Shown here: positions 20,718 through 28,903 of the stretch, in pieces | Position numbering within the stretch: position 1 is the first letter of the stretch | Layout of the letters: each line of letters opens with the position of its first letter | Source: an uncultured Bacteroides sp. | Lineage (GTDB): Bacteria; Bacillota; Clostridia; Lachnospirales; Lachnospiraceae | Reading direction: 5' to 3' | NCBI GenBank assembly: GCA_945913015.1 | Contig: CAMECH010000009.1 | Coordinates: 1 to 64,000 of the forward strand | DNA length: 64,000 nt | Translations under genes and position numbers: made by a program | The notes under the pieces: generated by a model | Databases searched by the model: none | What the model was told of the DNA's origin: nothing | The model's input: only the letters and a program-made list of their open reading frames with translations

Positions 20718-21287
20718 TTATTCTTTTTTTGCCTTAAGACTACGGATTCTGTCTCTCAGACTTGCCGCATCCTCATAATTTTCAAGTTCAACCGCTTCTT
20801 TTAGTTTTGCCTGAAGCAGTGCAATTTCTTCATGTTTGTCAGAAAATTTTTCCTTTTGCATAACATCAGGCAAATCCACTTCTTCCTTTTTTGCATTGGC
20901 ATATTTTTTCCCCATATGCTCGCTACTACCCTGAATTTTTCTGATATTATCATCGATTAGCGGTCCAAACACATTGTAACACTCTGCACACCCGAATTTG
21001 CCAACACGTGTAAATTCCTCAAAATTCATCCCGCATTGCGGACAGATAATATGCGCCATCGGATTCTCTTCTGTTCCCGCTGCCGCCTTTCCTGCCGCAA
21101 AAAGCCCCGTGAGAAGTTTTGCAAACGGAAGTTCTGTGCCAAACATATTGCCATAGTAGGCTAAGTCCAGCTTTGAAGCACACTCACTGCAAAGATGGTG
21201 TTCGTTCTTCACTCCGTTAATAACCTCTGTATAATGAATTGTTGCCTCATTTTCATTACAATTTTCACATAACATGTCATTCCTCAT
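20718..21287 (-). CDS. mcsA: McsA, zinc-binding/UVR-motif activator of McsB
   Basis: CxxC pairs CENCNENEA, CSECAS, CPQCGMNF, CAECY; C-terminal UVR motif. Confidence 0.93.
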   Translation of the reverse strand: MRNDMLCENCNENEATIHYTEVINGVKNEHHLCSECASKLDLAYYGNMFGTELPFAKLLTGLFAAGKAAAGTEENPMAHIICPQCGMNFEEFTRVGKFGCAECYNVFGPLIDDNIRKIQGSSEHMGKKYANAKKEEVDLPDVMQKEKFSDKHEEIALLQAKLKEAVELENYEDAASLRDRIRSLKAKKE

Positions 21288-21328
21288 TTCTGCACGGCGA
21301 GTGCTTTATAATAACTTTCAATGACAGG

Positions 21329-21715
21329 TCAATTCATATAATCACTGATAATAGCATCAATCATTGAATGAATCTCGTCTTTTGTAATTCCTTTGCACAT
21401 TGCCTGCGCAATAACAACGCGAAGTTGTTTTTCCATTGTATTCAATGCTTCAAGTCTGTCAACATCCAGGGCAATTACAGCTCCATGCCTCCGGTCAAGC
21501 TTGATATAACCTTCCTGTTTTAGTATACTATATGCTTTATTGACCGTATGCATGTTGATTCCGATGTCATCCGCCATCTGTCTTACTGACGGAAGCGAGT
21601 CACCCTCCTGAATCTGTGAAGTTGCAATTCCCAGTATTATCTGATTGCGAAGCTGCATATATAACGCTTCATCACTGTTAAAATCAACTCTCACAACAAT
21701 CATGTTTTCCTCCAT
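21329..21715 (-). CDS. GntR family transcriptional regulator (YtrA-like, short C-terminus)
   Basis: YMQLRNQIILGIATSQIQEGDSLPSVRQMADDIGINMHTVNKAYSILKQEGYI. Confidence 0.92.
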   Translation of the reverse strand: MEENMIVVRVDFNSDEALYMQLRNQIILGIATSQIQEGDSLPSVRQMADDIGINMHTVNKAYSILKQEGYIKLDRRHGAVIALDVDRLEALNTMEKQLRVVIAQAMCKGITKDEIHSMIDAIISDYMN

Positions 21716-21743
21716 TCCGAAACTTCATGTCATTTACGCCATC

Positions 21744-21764
21744 TGTTATACATATACTATAACA
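21744..21764. promoter_or_regulatory. inverted repeat upstream of the GntR gene, candidate operator
   Basis: tgttata-catatac-tataaca; 7-bp perfect arms; TTGACA-like element adjacent on the minus strand. Confidence 0.55.
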
Positions 21765-21785
21765 AGTATTATATTTTGTCAATCA

Positions 21786-23363
21786 TCAGTACAGACGCTT
21801 TCTTTTACACATATAAAGCAGTCCAAAATATACTGCAACCGCAATAATAAGTGACGGTATAATCGAAACGAAATTACTGTGCGATGCCATGAATATAAGT
21901 CTGTAAGCAATAAGTGTCACAATTCCCATTACAACCGCACAGAAAAGCGGAACAACATATGTGCTTATTATCTCCTGCCTGTATCCTATATTGCAATACA
22001 GTTCCCAAAGATTAAGCACAAATATCAGCAGTGGGAATGTTGCGCTTCCGATTACAAGTGCATATATTCCAAGATTTGTAAATTTCAGCAGTAACCATAA
22101 CACACCAATGTGAATTATAAGTGAAATAAATGAATGCTTAACAGGAAGAGTCATCTTATCAATTCCCTGAAGCGCCGAAGTTGTCACCGTCGACATCGTA
22201 TAGAATACTACTGCAATTGCTCCGATTCTAAGCATCATAGCACCTTCAACACTGTCATAGCTCGGAAAAAGCAGTTGTATAATAGGTCCTCCAAGCAGCG
22301 CCAGTCCGATAAATGAAGGAATGGCTATCATCATATTTATTTTAACCGTTGCTGAAATTTTACTTCTGATGTCTTTTATTTTCCCCTGTGCATATGAAGC
22401 AACAACGCTCGGAAGCATAGATGAAGACATGGCAGATGCCACTCCCATCGGAAGATTTATCAATATCATGTAGCTGGAATTATAGTTTCCGTTAGTCCTT
22501 GATATAATTTCAGACGTAACTCCCGCTGCCTTCATTATATTGGCATACATAATATCATCCAATGCGGCGCTTATCTGATAAAATGTCTGTCCTATCATAA
22601 TAGGTATTGCGGTCATGGCAATAATTTTACGTATATCAGAAGCCGTTTCCGTCTCTCCCCACGTATCACTCCGCCTTTTTCTCAGAAATACCGGCTTATA
22701 TATGAAATATACAAAAATCATAAATAGCAGTGCCGTCAAGGCACCCATTTCAGTACCGAGTGTACCGCCGGCAGCACCATATGCCGCTGTATCAGCAGAA
22801 TCCTTAAAAGCGTTAATAAGAAGATATCCTGCAAGTACACTTACAACAGCATTGACTATCTGCTCTGCAAGCTGTGATATTGCAGTCGGAATCATTGTTC
22901 CATGTCCCTGAAAGAAGCCTCTGAAAACTCCGAGTGCTGCCACAATCAGGATTGTCGGTGCAAGAACCCGAAGCGGTTTTGCAACGCCCGGATAACTTCC
23001 GGCATATACAACATTTTCAAGGAAATCCGCACCAAACAAAATAACAAGCGCGACAGTTCCTCCTGCACACAGTGCAAGTATCAATGCTGTTTTGAACACT
23101 TTATATGCATTATTAAATTGTTTTTCAACGAGACGTGCTGAGACAAGCTTTGACACCGCCATAGGGAGGCCATAGCATGAAATAATAAGGGCAATGTTGT
23201 AAATATTATATGCAACACTATATATCCCATTGCCCTCACTGCCTATGATATTAAGAAGCGGAATTCTGTAAACCATGCCGATTACACGTACTATAATTCC
23301 GGCCATCGCCAGAATTCCGCCATGAATTATAAATTTTTTGCCTATACTGCTTTTTCCGGACAT
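21786..23363 (-). CDS. polysaccharide biosynthesis/MVF-family flippase (SpoVB-like)
   Basis: About 14 TM segments; GILAMAGIIVRVIGMVYRIPLLNIIGSEGNGIYSVAYNIY. Confidence 0.88.
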   Translation of the reverse strand: MSGKSSIGKKFIIHGGILAMAGIIVRVIGMVYRIPLLNIIGSEGNGIYSVAYNIYNIALIISCYGLPMAVSKLVSARLVEKQFNNAYKVFKTALILALCAGGTVALVILFGADFLENVVYAGSYPGVAKPLRVLAPTILIVAALGVFRGFFQGHGTMIPTAISQLAEQIVNAVVSVLAGYLLINAFKDSADTAAYGAAGGTLGTEMGALTALLFMIFVYFIYKPVFLRKRRSDTWGETETASDIRKIIAMTAIPIMIGQTFYQISAALDDIMYANIMKAAGVTSEIISRTNGNYNSSYMILINLPMGVASAMSSSMLPSVVASYAQGKIKDIRSKISATVKINMMIAIPSFIGLALLGGPIIQLLFPSYDSVEGAMMLRIGAIAVVFYTMSTVTTSALQGIDKMTLPVKHSFISLIIHIGVLWLLLKFTNLGIYALVIGSATFPLLIFVLNLWELYCNIGYRQEIISTYVVPLFCAVVMGIVTLIAYRLIFMASHSNFVSIIPSLIIAVAVYFGLLYMCKRKRLY

Positions 23364-23372
23364 GACAAGCCT

Positions 23373-24482
23373 CTAATAATTAATTGCAAAATCAGCAAGA
23401 TACCATTTACCGTTTTGTTTTACAAACACATACGATAAATTCGTATCATATGTCTTGTTTCCTTTACCCCAGTCAACATATAAATCGAAATGAACATCAC
23501 AAGAGAAGCAGTCATCTGAGTACTTCACAAAATTACTTATGTCATTAGTCTTAAATTCATATGTATATGTTTTTCCCCACAAGAATGCCCATACCGCAGG
23601 TATATCACTCACATACTGCTTCGCATTACCGGTCATATAGCTTTTCAGACGTGTAAGGCTTCCCTTGTTAATGATATACTTACCATATTCCACATTAATA
23701 TTCTTTATGTTATCGCTCTGCGCTTTCAGCAATTCCTCATCAGTCGGATATGAAATTACATATCCGCCCTTATTCTGCTCGTCCACGGCAACATTTAACT
23801 GCGTGCCGTCGAGTGTGGCTGATATTTCAGGTTCTGCCATAAGGCCTTCAATTTTATAGATTGTATTGGTAGGGACTGCAACATAGTCGCCTACATTCTT
23901 TGCCTTTTCAACTGCTACATCCTTCTCATTGACAATGTCATCTCCGGCCTGCTTACCATTGATAGTGACAACTGCCTTGGATGGTGCCGTTATTATTATT
24001 GAATTATCCTTATCAAGAAATTCTCCAAATGTAACCTTATCCACACCCCACTCAGGGAAACCGTGCCCGTTCTTTCCTTCTGACTTAAGTGACACTTTGG
24101 CAATGTTCTTGTCGCCAGACTTGATTACATATACCGGTGTATCAGTTGTATACTCGCCGCTTTTCCTTGCAAATGTAACCTCATTTTCAGCAACTGCGTT
24201 CTTCATATAAGAAACAACGTAATCCATTTTCTCATAAGCACTGATTCCATCAGCATTATCCATAACAAGCTGCTCAATATTATCAGCCGAAAACTGCTTC
24301 TTTATTACATCGCCGATAGCAACATCCGGCATTCCCTTCTCATAGTCACCAAGCAGTCCGTAAACCCATATGATTCCGATTACTATAAGTGCCACAAGTA
24401 TTGCAGAATAAATTCCCAGAAACTTCCAGAACCGGCTAATCTTTTTTCTATATTTTCTTTTTGACCTATTATCTTCAATCAT
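23373..24482 (-). CDS. single-TM extracytoplasmic protein of unknown function
   Basis: N-terminal TM, PEGA-like VTINGKQAGDD segment, C-terminal VFVKQNGKWYLADFAINY (NTF2-like pattern). Confidence 0.7.
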   Translation of the reverse strand: MIEDNRSKRKYRKKISRFWKFLGIYSAILVALIVIGIIWVYGLLGDYEKGMPDVAIGDVIKKQFSADNIEQLVMDNADGISAYEKMDYVVSYMKNAVAENEVTFARKSGEYTTDTPVYVIKSGDKNIAKVSLKSEGKNGHGFPEWGVDKVTFGEFLDKDNSIIITAPSKAVVTINGKQAGDDIVNEKDVAVEKAKNVGDYVAVPTNTIYKIEGLMAEPEISATLDGTQLNVAVDEQNKGGYVISYPTDEELLKAQSDNIKNINVEYGKYIINKGSLTRLKSYMTGNAKQYVSDIPAVWAFLWGKTYTYEFKTNDISNFVKYSDDCFSCDVHFDLYVDWGKGNKTYDTNLSYVFVKQNGKWYLADFAINY

Positions 24483-24496
24483 TCGTTATCTTCCTC

Positions 24497-25606
24497 TTAT
24501 TTTACCAAAAATGCTGTCGGACACTGTCTCGGACCTGTTGGCGAATATGGTGTGTTGATTACCTCGCCATCATAGTACATCTGTGTTGATGTGCCCCCGT
24601 CCATAGTCGAGGCATTAACTGCCCCATACTGCTGCATTATATACAGCAAATCTGCAAACGAGGCACCGAGGCTGTTCGCCTGACGTCCGTCAACCGCAAG
24701 AAGCAGTACTGCACCGTCTGCACGCTGTCCTATTGCCGTACGCGGATTAAGACCTCCTCCGACGCCGGATACATCCTGTGCTTCACCATTGATAATGAGG
24801 AATGGTCCTATGCTGCTGCTTATGCTTACACAATCACGCATTCCCATATCTATAGCCTGCTGTCCGTTCATATTACCTACTACAAGTACATTGTCCTTCG
24901 TAAATCCTGTCACATGACATCTTGTCGTTCTGTCACCATTTACAATGTTGCCGTCTGTCATTACCAGTCCCACCGGCATTGCAGTATATGTAAGCTCACC
25001 GTCAACAAATTCACCGCCGTTAATTCCGGCAATTGCCTCATATTGTGCCGCAATCTTGGCAACCACTCTTCCGTCGCCGTTAAAAAATGACGGAACAGTG
25101 CCGACAAACACTCTTGAAGGGTCTTTAACAATCATAAGCTTTCCGCGATATGTCGTTCCCTTAATATCAATGACCTCAATGTCCTTTACTTCTTCCTGAT
25201 TTTCGTCTGCCTGCACCGTACCGGAAACAGTTGTAACAAGACTCGTATTTGTTATTACGTCCGTATCTTTAATTGAATTTTTCTCAATTATTGCCATTAC
25301 CTCATCTTCAGTAAAGAACCAGTTTGCAATAAACCCGATTGCACTTGTCTCACGCAGAGACATTACAAACTGCTCCTGAGCCGTCTTCGATGGCCCATAT
25401 ACAAGTACGCACATAAGTGCATAAATACCTCCGCAGAGTATTACGAGCGTAACAAGCAGTGTAATCAGCACTTTCCCTGCAGCATTGAACACTTTCTTTG
25501 CTGTTACTTTTCTTTCTTTTCCATCATCATTCGGATCCAGCATCTCTGTATCGTCAATTCTGATTAACTCGATTTCCTCTCTGTTATTTCTTCCCTTCTG
25601 TGTCAT
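24497..25606 (-). CDS. phosphodiester glycosidase (NAGPA-like) domain protein
   Basis: INGGEF, NPRTAIGQRADGAVLLLAVDGRQ, ASTMDGGTSTQMYYDGEVIN. Confidence 0.85.
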   Translation of the reverse strand: MTQKGRNNREEIELIRIDDTEMLDPNDDGKERKVTAKKVFNAAGKVLITLLVTLVILCGGIYALMCVLVYGPSKTAQEQFVMSLRETSAIGFIANWFFTEDEVMAIIEKNSIKDTDVITNTSLVTTVSGTVQADENQEEVKDIEVIDIKGTTYRGKLMIVKDPSRVFVGTVPSFFNGDGRVVAKIAAQYEAIAGINGGEFVDGELTYTAMPVGLVMTDGNIVNGDRTTRCHVTGFTKDNVLVVGNMNGQQAIDMGMRDCVSISSSIGPFLIINGEAQDVSGVGGGLNPRTAIGQRADGAVLLLAVDGRQANSLGASFADLLYIMQQYGAVNASTMDGGTSTQMYYDGEVINTPYSPTGPRQCPTAFLVK

Positions 25607-25615
25607 GTAACCTTT

Positions 25616-26704
25616 CTATCCTTTCATCTGCTTAAATACCCAGCGTCTCTGTATCTGGAAACTGATAAGAAACAAAACTGTATCTATAACCGCTTTTGCA
25701 ACTACCGTGAGCACCCCTCCGAGAGAGAGTCTGTATGTAACCGTCCATACCAGTCCATACGATACAAGCATCTGTATTACACACAGGATATAGTACCTTA
25801 CGATTGAGGTGCCGATATTTCCTTTATCTTTAAACACCGCCTGTCTGTTAAATGAATAATTGAACAGAGACGATATCACTCTCGCAATAACTGTTGCTAT
25901 AAATACTGCATTCTTAGGTGCCACTATCTTAACAAGAAGCCACCTCAGTACGGCAAACACTCCCAGATCAATCCCCGATGAAGCAAGTGAGCTCGCCATA
26001 AACTTAAATATTACTCCATATATTTTAATTGAATCTCTGAACGGGTGGAAATGTGTTGAGGCATTCTCCTCTATGTATACTGTCTCTATTGTTACTTCTT
26101 CATAACCTATGTTCATCTTTCCCATTTCGAGAAGCATATTGGTCTCATATTCAAAGCGTTCGCCGCTTATATCCGCAAATGCTTTAAGATATCCGGCAGG
26201 AATAGCCCTGAGCCCGGTCTGCGTATCCCTTATGTTGATTCCGCACACGGCCTTAAAAACAAAGCTTGTCATGTTATTACCGAATCTGCTCTTAAACGGT
26301 ACATTATCGCCCGAAAAATCTCTTGAGCCGAGAATAACCTTGTCACCGCGCTCTAACATAACCTGCACGCAGTGCATAATATCCGAAGCCTGATGCTGTC
26401 CGTCTCCGTCAACCGTAACTACGCCGTCAATGTCTTTTCTTTCATTAATGCAGAAGTTAAATGCTGTCTTTAACGCACGTCCCTTGCCACAGTTCACCTC
26501 ATGATTAATAAGTGTGCACTGTTCATACTCCCTGACCTTATTAAAAGGCTCCATGTGATTAGCATCGCTTCCATCATTAACCAGTATGATATCTTCAAAA
26601 CCATATTCAATTAGCGAATCCACTACTTTAACCAGTTTTTCATCCGGATTGAGTGATGGAATGATAACAGCTACATTTTTCATTTCTGCCTCTTTCTCTA
26701 ACAT
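25616..26704 (-). CDS. family 2 glycosyltransferase fused to GtrA-like membrane domain
   Basis: AVIIPSLNPDEKL...DGDGQHQ (GT2), followed by four TM segments typical of GtrA. Confidence 0.88.
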   Translation of the reverse strand: MLEKEAEMKNVAVIIPSLNPDEKLVKVVDSLIEYGFEDIILVNDGSDANHMEPFNKVREYEQCTLINHEVNCGKGRALKTAFNFCINERKDIDGVVTVDGDGQHQASDIMHCVQVMLERGDKVILGSRDFSGDNVPFKSRFGNNMTSFVFKAVCGINIRDTQTGLRAIPAGYLKAFADISGERFEYETNMLLEMGKMNIGYEEVTIETVYIEENASTHFHPFRDSIKIYGVIFKFMASSLASSGIDLGVFAVLRWLLVKIVAPKNAVFIATVIARVISSLFNYSFNRQAVFKDKGNIGTSIVRYYILCVIQMLVSYGLVWTVTYRLSLGGVLTVVAKAVIDTVLFLISFQIQRRWVFKQMKG

Positions 26705-26848
26705 TAAAGTATATAGTTAGTGCCATTTTATTGTATAACAAAGCCCATATTTTTGCAACTTCTAAAATATTCATATAACAATGTAACACTGACAGGCCCT
26801 CCCCCATAATAATGTATTGTATAACAAATAATCCTCGGAGGATTCAAA

Positions 26849-27106
26849 ATGAGTGATTTAGCAGCAACAAATTGCGGATGTAACAGCTGCGGATGCGGCA
26901 ACAACTGTGGCGGATGGGGCAATAATTCATGCATCTGGATTATTCTTATCCTTCTCTTCTGCGGCGGCGGATGCGGATCAGGTTTCTTCGGAAACAACGG
27001 ATGCGGATGTGACGATGGCTGCGGCAGTTCAAGAAGCGGATGTGGATTCGGATGCGATAACTCATGCATCTGGATTATCCTTATTCTTCTCTTCTGCTGC
27101 AACTAA
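26849..27106 (+). CDS. small Cys/Gly-rich protein with duplicated hydrophobic segment
   Basis: NNSCIWIILILLFC / DNSCIWIILILLFC duplicated; RBS (cggagga) upstream; terminator downstream. Confidence 0.78.
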   Translation: MSDLAATNCGCNSCGCGNNCGGWGNNSCIWIILILLFCGGGCGSGFFGNNGCGCDDGCGSSRSGCGFGCDNSCIWIILILLFCCN

Positions 27107-27116
27107 TCAGCAACAG

Positions 27117-27147
27117 GCGGTGCATTGGCCTTGTGCCAATGCGCCGC
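27117..27147 (+). terminator. rho-independent terminator
   Basis: gcggtgcattggc-cttgt-gccaatgcgccgc followed by aattttaatttt. Confidence 0.85.
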
Positions 27148-27158
27148 AATTTTAATTT

Positions 27159-27344
27159 TCAAAAGAATACACTTACTTTTTCTTCCCCTTCATCTTCTTC
27201 AGGTATCATCTGAGTTTCTATTTTCCAGCTGCATTTTTCCTTTTTTACATCAGGCATTTTTGTACAGTCTGCATCAATCTCATACACTGCATTTCCGTCA
27301 ATAACATAATTTTCATTCATGGTCAGGTCTCCGTCTCCATACAC
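27159..27344 (-). CDS. hypothetical protein, 61 aa
   Basis: Short ORF on the strand opposite to its neighbours; no family recognised. Confidence 0.4.
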   Translation of the reverse strand: MYGDGDLTMNENYVIDGNAVYEIDADCTKMPDVKKEKCSWKIETQMIPEEDEGEEKVSVFF

Positions 27345-27433
27345 TTTCTTACTATACCTATTTTATGCAGATGTTCTATGTTTGGGATTATATGAATATA
27401 TTTCATACAAGCAGGCATGTTTGGAGAAAATAA

Positions 27434-28057
27434 ATGAATTGTGATGCACCAATTCCAATGACTGAATTTGACATGGTGACACTGGATGATTCAACCCAGA
27501 TGATGAAGGCACTCATACCTTATCTTGATTTTTCAATACAAAAAAACATGGCAGTCATGGTACGTATTAAAGAATTGACAGACACTATAAGATGTTACAG
27601 CGAAGGCCGCATTTTCCCGGACAGGTCAGGTGCCGGCAGCGAAGAAATCATTGCCGCACTTGGGCGCTACTGTCCCCCGGATATCAGAAACAGCCTTAAC
27701 ATGATGACACAGATGATGCAGTTTTCCAACGCCATGAATATGTATAAGGACATGGAACAAAGTCCCGAATTTACGAATATAATGAATATGATGAACGAGA
27801 TAAACAGCCACCCCGCAAATGAAGCCTCCGGTTCAGACAATATCATGGGCGATTCCGGCAATCCGGTTAATTCCGATAATTCAGTTAATTCCGGCAATCC
27901 GGTTAATTCCTCGCCTGAAGTATTATTAGAGGGAATGATGAACTCTGAACAGATGGAAATGTATAACAGCTACCTTCAGGAAATTGATAACATTTTTTCC
28001 GAAAATATCGACAATCCCGAAGCAGAACACCAAAATGGCTTAAGCCAATCAGATTAA
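27434..28057 (+). CDS. hypothetical Met-rich protein, 207 aa
   Basis: ORF with NSGNPVNS-type low-complexity linker and Met-rich helices. Confidence 0.7.
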   Translation: MNCDAPIPMTEFDMVTLDDSTQMMKALIPYLDFSIQKNMAVMVRIKELTDTIRCYSEGRIFPDRSGAGSEEIIAALGRYCPPDIRNSLNMMTQMMQFSNAMNMYKDMEQSPEFTNIMNMMNEINSHPANEASGSDNIMGDSGNPVNSDNSVNSGNPVNSSPEVLLEGMMNSEQMEMYNSYLQEIDNIFSENIDNPEAEHQNGLSQSD

Positions 28058-28100
28058 TCATCTTAATTGAACAAATTAAATTAATTGCGCACAGCGCGGA

Positions 28101-28373
28101 ATGGAGAATAACATGGAAAACATCCCGAATATTGACCCTAAAAAAATGGCTCTTATTAACGAATTTAAAAAAATGGCTGCCGGAAAAAGCAGTTCGGAAA
28201 TGCTGCCGCTTCTGCTTGCAATATCGCGTAAATCCCAGTCGATGGGACTGAACTTTACAAGCGAAGAGACCAGAATCATCATTGATTCCATGATGTCTGA
28301 AGCCTCTCCTGCACAAAAGCAGCAGATTAACATGATGTTAAGCCTTATGAATCAATCGCATCCAAATAAATAG
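28101..28373 (+). CDS. hypothetical Met-rich protein, 90 aa
   Basis: 43 nt after the 207-aa ORF, same strand; Met-rich helical composition; overlaps the convergent DUF1294 gene. Confidence 0.65.
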   Translation: MENNMENIPNIDPKKMALINEFKKMAAGKSSSEMLPLLLAISRKSQSMGLNFTSEETRIIIDSMMSEASPAQKQQINMMLSLMNQSHPNK

Positions 28374-28622
28374 TACCGCAAAAAGCTGTACAATAAATAT
28401 CACCGGAATAGCGATTCTGAATTTCAAATGAAGCGTCTTGTGATGAAATATTTTCATACCGGCATACGCACCTATCGAGCCTCCCAGTACGGCAAGCCCG
28501 ATAAGCGTTGTTTCCGGTATACGCCATTCATGTTTTACAGCTTTTCGCTTGTCCAAACCATATGCTGCAAAAGCAGCAACATTAATCATTACAAGCCACG
28601 CACCTGCAATGTAATATATCAT
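28338..28622 (-). CDS. DUF1294 membrane protein
   Basis: YGLDKRKAVKHEWRIPETTLIGLAVLGGSIGAYAGMKIFHHKTLHLKF. Confidence 0.88.
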   Translation of the reverse strand: MIYYIAGAWLVMINVAAFAAYGLDKRKAVKHEWRIPETTLIGLAVLGGSIGAYAGMKIFHHKTLHLKFRIAIPVIFIVQLFAVLFIWMRLIHKA

Positions 28623-28864
28623 TTTCTGATTCCCTTGCCTGAATTCTCAATGCGATTCTTATATGCTTCAAGCCTTGCTATTTTCTCCTGCATTTCCCTG
28701 TACGCATCAACTGAAATCACAACTGCTGTAGGCTGGTTATTCTTCATAACGATATATTCACTGTTATTATTGTGTACATCATTAAAAATTTTTCCTGCCT
28801 TACCCTGACTGAAATCTGATATCGGCACGAGCTTTTCCGTAAGTTCAAGTATTGATATATTCAT
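28619..28864 (-). CDS. Phd/YefM-family antitoxin, apparently orphan
   Basis: LVPISDFSQGKAGKIFNDVHNNNSEYIVMKNNQPTAVVISVDAYREM. Confidence 0.88.
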   Translation of the reverse strand: MNISILELTEKLVPISDFSQGKAGKIFNDVHNNNSEYIVMKNNQPTAVVISVDAYREMQEKIARLEAYKNRIENSGKGIRK

Positions 28865-28903
28865 TGTTCCTCCATTCTGTATAAAACAGCCATTGCATTT
28901 AAA

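Noticed and set aside
26728-27102. 124-aa minus-strand ORF rich in Pro/His antisense to the Cys-rich gene
   Set aside because: Composition is the mirror of GGATGC-type codons in the plus-strand gene; no RBS; plus-strand gene has RBS and terminator
28619-28864. Complete type II toxin-antitoxin module
   Set aside because: Only the antitoxin is recognisable; no toxin family gene adjacent, so reported as orphan
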